Origin: Siphonodentalium dalli | Taxonomy: Eukaryota > Mollusca > Scaphopoda > Gadilida > Siphonodentaliidae | DNA: 64,000 nt | NCBI GenBank assembly: GCA_032622095.1 | Contig: CP136066.1 | Span: 112,115,319-112,179,318, forward strand | Reading direction: 5' to 3' | In this document: one piece after another, positions 35,020-46,800 of the stretch | How the letters are laid out: each line of letters begins with the position of its first letter | Numbering within the stretch: the first letter of the stretch is position 1 | Notes under the pieces: model-generated | The model's input: the letters and a program-made list of their open reading frames with translations, nothing else | The model's database searches: none | What the model was told of the DNA's origin: nothing | Position numbers and translations under genes: made by a program

Positions 35020-36119
35020 TCTGTAGACACGTCACTTGATAACTTTGGAAGCAATATCGTTTTATTAAGCGGTGATCAAATTCATCAATGCCAGGTCCGA
35101 GTGCCTCGACAATAGGCCATGCTAATAAATCATGGTCGACTTTTGTAGGAGATAAAAATATAAAAAACAGTACCACAAAGATCTCCGGATAAATCCGGTT
35201 CTCAATATCTTAATGCATATGAGCTGTCAACAGGGAATTACGTAATTTGTGCAAATAAATGCAATCTTCATATGAAATAAAAACAACGCTTCGAAAAATC
35301 GGCCACCGGAAATGAAAATTTACAATAGGCCCACACTCGGGAAATTATGTGCATTTCGCATAAATTTAGAGTTTAATGGACTATTGAATTGTAATTGTTC
35401 TCGTCCCGAGTGAGCGCTTACAACTATTATTTGTATTTTCTGAGAAATTAAGTGATTGACAGATATCTGCATAACCCGACTGTATGCGTAATGCATGCAT
35501 AACTCGAAGACACATTGTCTTCCAATTAGGCCTAATATCAATTTTGTTTGGAATTTCTTATCACCACTCATTAAATAACATCCAGCGTCTTAGTCCACAC
35601 GGCTATAGGAACGACGTCTTACGTGCACTGGAATATGACGCGTGACGGTAATGACGATTTTAAGTATTTTCGATTTTTTTCACAATTTAAATTAATAGGG
35701 AATGTGACAAAAATGGGTTCACCTTGACTAAACTCATACATAATATGATAGAATAAGCCATTACTCCGAATTTTAATAGACCGCGGTATAGTAGAAATCC
35801 GCGTGACGGTAATGATATTTAATAAACGTAGGCCTACGCTGATGGGTGGGCTTATACCTTTGGGACACCAAATGTTTTCAAGGAATTTTAGATAGGGTTT
35901 TCGCCGGAAAAAAATGGAAAGCCGTTGATTGGTATGGGTCATTCTCATGAAAGCGTATTGATTCGTTTTGAAAAATGAAAAAAATCAAACTATTCAACAA
36001 GTTCTATTTTTATCCCCAGTGAAAAATCAGATATGTGACCAGCAAGATATCGATAGTGGCGCACTGTGGCACTCTTTCTCTTATAGACTGGACACGTTCG
36101 CAGAAGATGACACAATAAA
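35020..36119. other. upstream region of APLF-like gene, no further gene seen
   Basis: Would hold the APLF-like promoter; no clear TATA box. GCGTGACGGTAATGA occurs twice (35,640 and 35,802). Confidence 0.4.
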
Positions 36120-38210
36120 CGGTGTCAGTGGTGTTACTGCACAATGATGCCCCATGAGGTAGTTCCATGCGTAAGGTGTACACATTCCATATATTTCTAC
36201 AAATAGATTAGTTGTGTTAACATAGAATTGTGATGAAAATTTGCACATTAACTGGCCCATGGAATGTTGAACTAGCACCATACACTCGAGAAAGCTTAAA
36301 GTGTGTCAATAGTTGAGTACCCATGTTCTGATGGCTCTGAGAATACCCTTGGGTATGTGACATCTCACCAACTGTAAGGGAGTGACTATACATTGTCTGT
36401 CTATAGGTGCACACTTCGCAAAAACAGCTCATATGGGAAATTTGGATAAATGATTAATCAAAGGTAACACCACTGACTACAAAGTAACACCACTGACGCC
36501 AATTGTAACACCAATGACATTCACCATGTTGGCCTTTATTAACAGCTAGCTACGTACAATCGTATGGTCATTTCTTAAATATTTTTTTATGTTTGGAGTC
36601 GTTCCAATAAAAGAAAGGTTAAACTAAATAACAAAATACCCCAAGTCCTCTACATTAAAGTGACATACTTGACATTTTTTCTTTAAAAATGTCAATTAAA
36701 TTGAATCAGAATGTTGATTGGCAGTCTAATAAAACTATTTAACCCATCTTAACGGGTCTAACCACCATACATCTACATGGATTTCTCATACCCAAGGCTT
36801 ATGGAATGCTGTTTCACAGAACCATTATTTAAAGTATGCAAACAGGTCTATTCGACCAAACTGAATGAGAATATGTTACATAATAACAATGTGTCATATA
36901 GTAGACAAATTCTTTGCTCATACATTTACTCCAATATTTAACACAGGTGGCCTAGCTTCTATCTGTGTGACATAAAACACAAGCCATGTGCTGTGCAATG
37001 CAAAGTATGGTGTTAGGAGAATAAAATGACACAGATTTTCGACAACAACAAACATATTCCTTTTCTGCAAACAACTCTTAAAGGGGTACTGTACCCCAAT
37101 TTCAATAAATTCCCGGTGACAATAGCGATCTAATATGAATATTATCTTATAAAATAACTAATTTGATTCGACGATGTCTACTGAAAACGTTCCGGTTAAC
37201 AGGCTATCGTAAAAGTAAAATTGAATTATTTAATATAAATTCATTTATGGCTGGAGTCATAAAATGGAGAATTATGCCATTACGAGTTACCGTTCTTGAA
37301 ATCGCATATGTTGCGTGTCTTTTATCGACGGCCGTTCGCGAACATTATTGAGTTGCAAACAAAACATGTTACTTGCAAAAGAAGGCCCGTTATAACCGAT
37401 TCGGGAAAAAAGGAGAAAGAAACAAGAGTCATAAAGCGTCAAGTATTTTATATGGAGTGAGATTGTTCGATGGAATAGATTGAATGCATCAATCGAAGCT
37501 GTGAGCAATGAACTTCCGGTTCTTCCTGCGACCTGCGTCTTCTCCAGTGAAGGTCAACAACATGGCGCGTAGTTTGAAATCGTAATATTTTTGTTTCCAA
37601 GATCAATATTTTCTTCGCTAAATTAGGTTTATACGAAACTCATATAACACGAACACAATCTAACTTGAAAGTTATTTCAATGGGAGTAAATAAAAAAAAA
37701 TCGCCTATCTTTGTGTACAGTACCCCTTTAAGATTTAAGATGCTCAAGTTATAAATTATGTCAATTAAGTTGGATATGTTGCATCTATGGTAACACCACT
37801 GCCACGGTAACACCACAGACATTTAAACAAACAATCAAATATACCTCCCTTTGCTTTTTACCAAGGTTGTTTTGTTTGCATAAATTTTAAATTATATTCC
37901 TCATTTTACAATTTTATTGTGCTTGTGTGGGCAACACTGACTGAAAAGGATACAATGTTTAATTAACCTGTTTGTATGGTTTATATCCACTTTAACGTTC
38001 TGGGATATTACAAAACTCCCCCATGACTTTCAAGAATGGCTGCAACAGAACTTAGCAAAGATAAGTAATTATACTCTCAACTGTTTTGTATTACCATAAA
38101 TAACAATTATATTTTGGTAACACCACTGACCACTTTCCGTTGTACAACACCGTCGATCGTCCCGCTACTTTAATGTGCATTGTTTGCACAGGTAAAACCA
38201 CTGACTTCTG
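36120..38210. repeat. cluster of GTAACACCACTGAC motifs
   Basis: The 14-mer or close forms occur at 36,124 (reverse), 36,465, 36,484, 36,504, 37,790, 37,806, 38,117 and 38,191, with irregular spacing and unrelated text between. A TTAA MITE interrupts the cluster. Confidence 0.6.
37078..37731. mobile_element. TTAA-flanked MITE (TTAAAGGGGTACTG type)
   Basis: Perfect inverted ends TTAAAGGGGTACTGTAC and GTACAGTACCCCTTTAA enclose 654 bp. First bases are like the 20.3 kb element. Confidence 0.88.
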
Positions 38211-38459
38211 GTTAGTTTGAAGGTTCATAAATGCGCATAGATAAATGGAAGATGGAGATAGATCATTTTATGTTTTACAACGGACTCCCCTTTGATAAAA
38301 ACAGAACCTTTTTAGATTGTACACAAAGCAGCAATTCTGAAAAATCAAATGAACACAATATATACGCTTTTGGGAGAATGACACGTATATACAATTCATC
38401 GGCGCATATAATCGGGTGGTCATTGATATCAAACAACATCTCGGAAAGTCCCTTTTGGG

Positions 38460-38565
38460 ACCTCTTGTTTTGTCCCACTTTGCCCATGCCTTTGGGCAAA
38501 GCGGGACATCGCACTGGGCAAAGTGGGACAATATGCCAGGCTATCGGCAAAATGGGACAGCAAAA
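38460..38565. repeat. hairpin of GTCCCACTTTGCCCA
   Basis: GTCCCACTTTGCCCATGCC faces TTGGGCAAAGCGGGAC immediately, followed by GGGCAAAGTGGGACA and AAAATGGGACAG. Confidence 0.7.
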
Positions 38566-38794
38566 TCAAAGAGACAGTGCGAGTTGCCATTGCACAGACT
38601 GACGGATACAGACAGACAGGCTCTGAGTGGCAGATGAGTTTCTGTTGGGTATTGTTGGATGGATTTCTTGTCTGGCGACCAGAGTTATCTATCTTAACGA
38701 TATATTCACCCCTGGCACATGCAGTGCCAATTAAAACGAAGGCGACTTCCATTCCTTATTACTTATTCGAATTTTTTATAATTGTGTCAAGCTC

Positions 38795-39765
38795 CGAGGG
38801 AGACATTCCGTTCTCGAGCGGGTGACAAATCTCAATGTCTCCCGAGAAGAAGGGCGACAACTGTTTTGTTATCCGATTATACCACAGAAATAAAATCCTT
38901 GCCATCCACACGCACGATTTTGCACTGTGACTACGAGTGCTTTCTTTCCCGATTATGTATATTGTCAGTAAAACTTATCGTACCATAGCATTTCTGTTCC
39001 ATAAACGATAGTCAATCTGTTAAGCGTTTGATAATCCGCGTTTATTTACGATCAATTTGGTGGTTAAATCGTCAATATCGGGCCATGCAATGTAAACCAA
39101 TATAAGCCATATAGGTATGTTCTCGTCTTCTGCAATGTGGCATATTCAATGTCGTCTTGTGCGCGCAATTTACTCGCGATGTTCATTTCATAACGGTCTT
39201 CCCCAAAAGCTATTGGGAAGTTTGTCAATTTCATTAATGTACATTCATATGCGTCAGTGCTCATGGCGATCCTCGCATAAAATACTTCTATGATCACATT
39301 GCAGACATCGCGGAGGATAAGCGTACAGTACCATTCATTCGCGACAAACGTATGCATTACGTTGTCTACCAGCAAACATTTATAACCAACCAACCTCAAG
39401 GGATCCTATCTTTCAATCTTGCATCATAATGTCGACCTGAACAAATTGAATCACCGAGATGTTTCGATGTAAAAAGTAAATAATAACGCTTGTCCGATAA
39501 ATGTATCAACTTAAAAGTTCGAATATTAGTGTTCACGAAATATATGCAAATTAGCAAACACCACAACTGGTGTGTTTTGCGAATCCGTGGGGTATATAAG
39601 ATCTATGATTTTTTAGTACGTCGTAGTGATGTGAAATAGATGAGTTACTGCAGTGTGTGTTTGGAGATAGTCTTGCAATCTAACATCAGGCGGGCGACAA
39701 AAACAATGTCTCCCGGGTCAGCGGGCGACAGTGTGATTTGTCGCCCGGCACGTGACAGCACATGG
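38795..39765. mobile_element. candidate element with GGGAGACATT / GGGCGACAAAT inverted ends
   Basis: GGGAGACATT and GTGACAAATCTCAATGTC at 38,798-38,845 are mirrored by AATGTCTCCCGGG and GATTTGTCGCCCGG at 39,690-39,750. The ends are not exact and no target duplication was found. An octamer ATGCAAAT (39,544) and GTATATAAG (39,592) lie inside. Confidence 0.4.
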
Positions 39766-40199
39766 GCCAATCAGAAGGGTGGCAAATAGGGAAGAGGATA
39801 ACAAAGGGTGTTGTATATGGTGCCCCCCCCCCACATATATCATATATTCTATACACACACACCTCATCCCGATCCAAAGTGGCCACCGTCTATGCATGCT
39901 TATCTTTAGTTTGTTGTTTTCTGGTGTTTTCGCAAACTTGATACACAAGGCCTTAAAATTTCTCACAGAAAGCTGGGTGGGCACAAATTTCAAGAATATA
40001 ATGTGTTACTGTTTTTTTTTATTTTTCCGAAAGCGACAAAAAGTGCGCCATTAGCGCATGTTTCGGCGCGCACCGAAAGCGACACAAGCGATGAAATGTG
40101 CGACTAATGGCACATGTTTTGGCGCTTGTGTCACAAAAATTGGGTATCGCCAAGGGCTTGCTTCACTCATAATTGATGTACCAGTACTTATTTACTTGA

Positions 40200-40302
40200 A
40201 ATTGGCCCCAAAACACCGATTTTCATGTCATCAGCATCCATGTCCCATGAATGTGTCTCCATCCCGGATTTCTAGTATATTTGATTAACGGGACATCTCC
40301 TG

Positions 40303-40351
<49 letters not shown>

Positions 40352-41180
40352 CCACGGTCATAAAAAGGGAATTAGGGGTCCCTGTGGGCTTGCTCCACTC
40401 ATATGTTTACTTATTGACTTAAAAATTGGTACCCCCCCCCTATTTTCATGTTATCAGCATCTCTGCCCCACGAATGTGTGTCTCCACCCCGGAGTTCTAG
40501 TAAATTTTAGTAAGGGGACATCTCCTGCAGAGATATATAGCATTACCATGGTCATAAAAAGGGAATTATGAGTTATTGGTGGACTGCTTCCCGCATATGG
40601 TGGGCCTATAAAGACTCGAAATTTGACTAAAAAACATATTTCCAATTGCATATCAGCATCCGTGCCCCATGAATGTGTCTCCTCCCCGAAGTTCTAGTAA
40701 ATTCCAGTAAAGGGACATTTTCTGCAGAGATATATACAATTTAGATGGTCATATAGAAAGGAATTAGGGGTCCCTGGGGGCTTGCTTCCCTCATATGGTG
40801 TACCTATTGACTTAAAATTGGGTAAAGCCCCCTATTTTCATATCAGCATCCATGCCCCATGCATGAATGTCTCGCCACCCTGTAGCTCTACTGTATTTGA
40901 TTAAAGGGGAATCTCCTGCACAGATACATACAATATCATTGGTCATACAAATGGAATTAGGGGTCCCTGGGGGCTTGCTTCCCTCATATGGTGTACTAAT
41001 TGACTTAAAATTGGATTAAAAAAACCTCATATTTTCATATAATCAGCATCCTTGCCCCACGAATGAGTGTCTCTATCCCGGAGCTGTAGTATATTTAAGT
41101 AAAGTGACATCTCCTGAACATATCTTTACCATAAAATGGTATTTAGGGGTTACTGGGGGCTTGCTTCCCTCATACGTAAA
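40200..41180 (+). repeat. tandem array of ~190-220-bp units
   Basis: TCAGCATC occurs at 40,231, 40,453, 40,653, 40,843 and 41,043, each followed by CCCCATGAATGTGTCTCC-like text, GGACATCTCCTGCA and GAATTAGGGGTCCCTGGGGG. Five degenerate units. An AT run sits at 40,306-40,346. Confidence 0.8.
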
Positions 41181-41989
41181 GTTACACGTTATTCCGGTGG
41201 ATGGCTCCGTCCACAATGGATTACAACCAGTATAAAGACCGTTCATAATTATGGTAGGCCGTGAGTTGGTTTATTCGTGTTATTTTCCAGGTTATTTTCT
41301 TAAAAATAAGCACAATACGTGCTTATTTCATAAATAAATATTTCCAAATGGGGCTGTTTTAATAACCAGAGTTTAGGTCTATATATATAGAGCGTATTTG
41401 TGTTTTCAAATAATGCCAATATGAATTGATCTCGCGCAAATAAAAAAAGCTGAATTGTGGTTATTTTCTCGAGAAAAGGCTTGATTTTACAGCCTGTTCT
41501 TGTGAAAAGAAGAACATTACGTGATTTTTTGAAAGTTGCGATTTAGGCCCATATATATGGTATTTGAGAAAAAGACGCTCAGGTGGATGTAAAACACAAC
41601 GTTCAATATAAGCTGATATGGGCTTATTTCAATACGAAATAAGCCCATATTGGCACTATTTGTTCTACTTTTTCATCAATACGAGAACCTATGTGAATAT
41701 ATAGGTCCAATTTGAACATATTGGCACGATGATATGTTATGAATTTTAGATGGACTGGTGGCACAATAAGAATCCACAATCATTATGTAGACCCGTGCCT
41801 GTTGTGGTTATATATGTCCACAGAGGCGATTTAGCAATAAAAAATTACATATTATTCAGCCATATATGACCTTAGAACATGCAGCTGCATGGGTGTACAT
41901 GACATTCTTTGTGATGTTTAGAGTGACTATAATTGCAGGCACAATAATAATCGACAGGGATAGCATCGAATATAAGTGTTGCTAACACC
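41181..41989. other. no gene recognised; short inverted repeats
   Basis: GATATGGGCTTATTTC faces GAAATAAGCCCATATT near 41,610-41,655, and several TAGGTCTATATATATAG-like palindromes occur. May be the upstream part of the retroelement remnant. Confidence 0.4.
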
Positions 41990-42350
41990 ATGTATGGTCG
42001 GTGTGGAACATTTCATCCAAAGAAATATAATGGCCATCGAGAGCACACTCACAGATCATTTTATTCAGACTTGGTGTGGGACATGCACAACTCCTCTCGT
42101 AGTAAATTATACATGAACTTTAAACGGACAATGAAATATGAATCATATTTGCAAAATCTACCGCGTGACCTAGCCCAAGAAATATTACGACTAAGAACAT
42201 GTAATCACAAACTGCGTTGTGAGCCTGGGATGTGGAATAAAATCAAGAAAAATCCCGAGCATTTCATAAATGCAGGACGCACATAGAAGATGAGTACCAC
42301 GTTGTGATGCATGGTTTGTAAAAATACCTGGATCTAGAATGAAACATATC
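41990..42350 (+). pseudogene. non-LTR retrotransposon reverse-transcriptase C-terminus, frameshifted
   Basis: The frame from 41990 reads SSRSKLYMNFKRTMKYESYL, LPRDLAQEILRLRTCNHKLR, CEPGMWNKI. The pattern 'S-KL..Y..FK...Y..YL ... R...HKL' precedes the zinc-knuckle region in mollusc non-LTR elements. At about 42,260 the text continues one frame away as CRTHIEDEYHVVMHGL, the expected C..C..-I-EDE-H-V block, then stops. No upstream polymerase domain was recognised, so this is a dead 3' fragment. Confidence 0.6.
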
Positions 42351-42439
42351 CCGGCTAACTTATGGCAAGAGCCATCTAGAGCACGATTTCATATTTTACT
42401 CGGGTTTGATATTAAGGCTTGTATGAAAATTCACGAAAA

Positions 42440-43080
42440 AACTAGTGATAACTCAACATTATTTTGATTATGTCGATTATGATGATGATTCAATTAACCA
42501 CATGTACACATGCTGTCATTACACGTGTGTAATGTCAGCATGTGTACCTAATCTACAAAATGAGAAAAATGACGACGATTTTGACGGGGACGATATAGAC
42601 GTTGCCAGGACTATAATCACTACGATGGCACGATGAAAATGATTAGATCGACAGCGCTAACGACGACGATAATATTGATGACTAAATTGAATGATGGTAA
42701 TGACAATGACTATGAAGTCGATTATGATTATGATGAGGATAATGATGACGATGTTGGTGACGATAAAGATGACAGCTACGACGATGATCACGATTGGCGA
42801 CGACGGTAACAACGTCGACGAAGCTGATGATGGGATAATGCTGACGATGGATGATGACGAAGATTGATAAAGACGGCGACAAAAATGTCGACGATGGTGA
42901 TGATACGGATGATGACTATGCTGATGATGGTGTTTATGACGACGGTGATGATGATGATGATGATGATGATGAAGAAGATGCCGATGATTGTTCTTGATGA
43001 TGATGATGACGATGAAGAAGATGAAGAAGAATGAAGAGGAAGAAGAAGAAGAAGATGATGATGATGATGATGATCGAGAG
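42440..43080. repeat. GAT/GAC/GAA trinucleotide-rich tract
   Basis: About 600 bases dominated by GATGATGAC and GAAGAAGAT. Open frames on both strands (poly-Ser, poly-His, poly-Asp) are by-products of composition. Confidence 0.85.
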
Positions 43081-43374
43081 ATGGAATTCCTAAATACATG
43101 TAGTACATAGCGTCCATTTAGAGTAGCCAAATACCGTTACTGTTATTATACCTTAATATATGAAATGATGCATTAATAATTAATAGAGATATTTTGCTTC
43201 GTCCTCCTTTTTCTAAATACGGTAACATTATGTGATATCACAAGCTTTGTTAGATAGCCCAAGACACCATAAAAAACACGTATCCGTTGTATGTTGGCCT
43301 AATATATTTCAAAGCTCCGAAATCAAAACTAAATCAGGACTGATAATGCAATAATAAGAGTAAGTCACAAGTCA

Positions 43375-43560
43375 CGGCCATATTGGATCCCTCCAGCGCC
43401 GTGTCGTGGTTTTAGTGCTACAGGTCAAAGTTCCGAGTCTGGAGTAGCATTTCGGAGCATTGTGGACATTCATGACATCCATATATCGACGTGCTACTAC
43501 ATAACTTTGACCTGCAGCACTAAAACCATGGAACAGGGTTGGATGGATCCAATATGGCCG
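43375..43560. mobile_element. palindromic MITE just upstream of FBXO28
   Basis: CGGCCATATTGGATCC and GGATCCAATATGGCCG are perfect inverted ends; inner arms GGTTTTAGTGCTACAGGTCA and TGACCTGCAGCACTAAAACC also pair. It lies 152 bases before the FBXO28 start codon. Confidence 0.85.
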
Positions 43561-43712
43561 ATACACATGCAGTGACAAGGCGTATATTTATAATGTCATG
43601 AATTCGAAGGTTGTTCCAGATTGTATTTCCGTGCCCAGTTCCGTTCCGTGTTTTTTTTGTTTTGTTTGTTTGTTAAAGGGAAGTAATTCAATTTTCAAGC
43701 TAAAATCGAAAA

Positions 43713-43841
43713 ATGGCCGCTTCCGCATCGAATTTCTCTGACGATTCATTTGAGGAAGTTACATTACTTTCGATGCCACGGGAAATAATAGAACGGATTC
43801 TATCATTGTTATCTTTTCACAACATAGCAGAACTAAGATTG
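43713..43841 (+). CDS. FBXO28: FBXO28 exon 1
   Basis: 43 codons, MAASASNFSDDSFEEV then the first F-box helix MPREIIERILSLLSFHNIAELRL. Donor TTG|GTATGA, phase 0. The N-terminus lacks the long Ala/Pro-rich extension of the human protein. Confidence 0.9.
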
Positions 43842-46800
43842 GTATGAATATTAATTTCGGCAAAGCTCATGAAACTTAGAATGTCCCATTCAAAATTGGT
43901 AAACAAAAAGTTAAAAATAAAATTTAAATTTCTGTCTGAAATTCTGTTTCTGTAATGTTAGTGTACATTCAGACGACCACGATAATATCGTAAGTGGAAA
44001 GATTTCCGTCGTGTGAAGTAACCGGTAGCTGGACTGCGCATGCACACGTCAAAATTGTAGGTCATAAAATAATATCAGACACTCACACTGTTTGATTTTA
44101 GATGCGAAATCGTGGCGTATCCTTGGATACCTCCACTTGCGACGTAATCGCAGCCTAGTCTTGATTGACAGCCGTCTTGTTCCAATAGTGTGAGCTTGGA
44201 GTCAGGGAATGCCCTGGTTAATCGCAGCCGTGTGTACGTAAAAATCGTAGCTGGGAATGATCGTAGGGTAGTCAATCACATGATTTAGAACAACCTACGA
44301 TATCATAATGCACGTGACATCGCAATCGTCTGAACAAACTATCTACGATCTCGTCGGGCCCGATTCCTCCACTTACGATTGTATCGTGGTCATCTGAAGT
44401 TACACTTACGTCGTAGGAACCAGTTCTGGTGTGTTGCGGCGGGGTTAGAGGGTGTGGAGGGGCTAGATGTTTTCCTGTAGATACTCCAGGCTATTTAAGA
44501 ATTTCCCTACCAGCTGGTTCCAGTCTGAGTCTATCTCACGGGGAACTTGTAGTACTTGTAGTAAAAACATATTGAAATATATACCTTATACATACCACAG
44601 GGGAAGGCACTAATTCGGTACAGAATAGCGCTGAAGGCCGTCAACGTTGATTTTCTGACTCACTGCACCGATTTTGGTTGGATAAACGGTATTGTCGCGT
44701 ATATTGCTACTTCCAAAAGTGATATAAACCCTCCTTACCATGTAAAGTGCTGTAGAATGCCGATATAGACCTGTTTTATACGTTCAAGTGTTATAAATCT
44801 TTCTAATCTATTTAAAGCACAAACATGGGACGATTCACCATTAATCATGGCAACAAAATGCCCTCTTTCTGATTGGTCGATATTCACGTGGCTTTGTTTA
44901 CAAAAAGACGGTCCGGAAAAAAATTTGTGTATATCGACCAATTAATGTGAAAGAGTCACATTTGCTAATACCGTGTGTGTAACGTAACTATCACAAGTAT
45001 AACGTACTCTCTCCTGCCAAATAAACGTGACGTCACGTTTATTTATTTAAAGAAAAATACGACAGCATCACGATTATTAGGCGCCATCACGATTATTTAA
45101 AGTTCTTGCAAAGTCGCGGAATTTTCAGTCAAAAAGTTAGAAAAAACGTGCAGCTCACTAAAAAAAATAGAAGTGCACTTGACAAGTTGACAGGAATGTG
45201 GGAGAATCTCATTCCTAACAGGATTTAGGCCTCTAGATCATGATGTCCGTGTATAAACAGACGGATTATCGCAGTTAATTACAACTCATCAAAGCTTATA
45301 ATCACACAGTGACAACTAATTATCGTTGGGACGGAACCGACTTCTACTATCAAAACGGGACTTAATGCTAAAATCACATCACCAGGCTTATATTATAAAA
45401 TAATCAGTGAAACTAATCTGAGTGACAACTGATGAACTAATTTAACTTGACGTGGCCGACTTCTCCAAACAATACTGTTATCGTGACCCAATTATGCGCT
45501 ATCATGAAGACACAGAAGCTGTGAGTCGTGTGCACACATGCGTGACTGGTTTTGGCTATAAATGGAAAGTTACGACACCGCAGTAGCTTCTGTGTGTACA
45601 CAGGAACATGTATTTAAATCTATGCAATAAAGCAATACAATAACATGTCCGTGTATTCAAAGCACAGTTTAATTATGAATGCGATGACTTGGCAACAGTT
45701 CCACATTATTAACCACAACTTACGTTTTATGTCGGATTTAAGTTTTATGTCGGATTTTATGCCGTGCCTGCTTCCACCCAACCTGGCTACAATCACCACA
45801 GTACTTTACCTTACTCAGACTGGTACTGTTACCAAATTACTTACTGTCATTATTAAAGGAGCCAATGAGAACAACTTGCATGCATGGGAACTTGCCCAAC
45901 AATGCCAAATTAATTAAGGCCTACATTCTGCTTCATTTATAGTAGAAATATGGTAAAATGCCATCATTGTGCGCCATCACTATTATTTGGCACCATCACT
46001 ATTATTAATAACACCCGAAAATGTGCACCATCACTATTATTTGGCCATCACTATTATTAGGCAGGGGAGAGTACTCTGATAACAACTTATCGCCAATATC
46101 ATGCTTAAGACATTTTAAACATATCTTTTTCGGCTTGTTTTATTTTATTTTATTTTTATGAAAAGGAATATAACAATTGGGTAATAAATATATATAACGA
46201 CAAATAGAATCAAATTGGTCATTTTCTTGGTACAGGCAAGCAAGGTACGAAAATTGGTGAAATCTGAGTACGAACGTCGGAGTGTTCCTCTATCGTATTC
46301 CGATAATCACCAACCGTGGAGTGCATGTTAGTGATTTGATTTGAAGCAATTTTCTCACTTCAAAGTATACAAAAGTTGTTTTCAGACATTCCACTGTATT
46401 TGACAGTGTAAGGAGGTTTTTATTCACTTTTGAAAGAAGAAAAACAAGCGACAATGCCGTTTACGCGGCCATAATCGGTTCGGTGAATCAGAAATACAAC
46501 GAATTTTGGGAATCGGAAACCGAACATTGTCTAGCCTTGTCTTATATATATATATAACCCTTTTATGATGGGAGCTGCGCTGGTGCAGCATTAAAGATCC
46601 TGTGCCAGTGCATTCTCTTATATATGCGAGTCTCCCATAGGGAGCCTTGCATATATAAGAGAATGCACTGACTTCAGCCCTTTTAATTCAGATTGTTTGG
46701 CTTCGGCAATCTGCTACGGCAACCCTTTACCGTGGCCCAGTTTGCTTCAGCAAATGGCTTCGGCATTGCTGATTGCCGTAGCCAATTATGAGGGCTGTGA

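Noticed and set aside
39064-39399. 111-codon minus-strand open frame
   Set aside because: Reads fairly protein-like but matches no family I know and lies within a candidate inverted-end element; unsupported.
42657-43130. Long Ser/His-rich open frame on the minus strand
   Set aside because: It is a translation of the GAT/GAC/GAA low-complexity tract.
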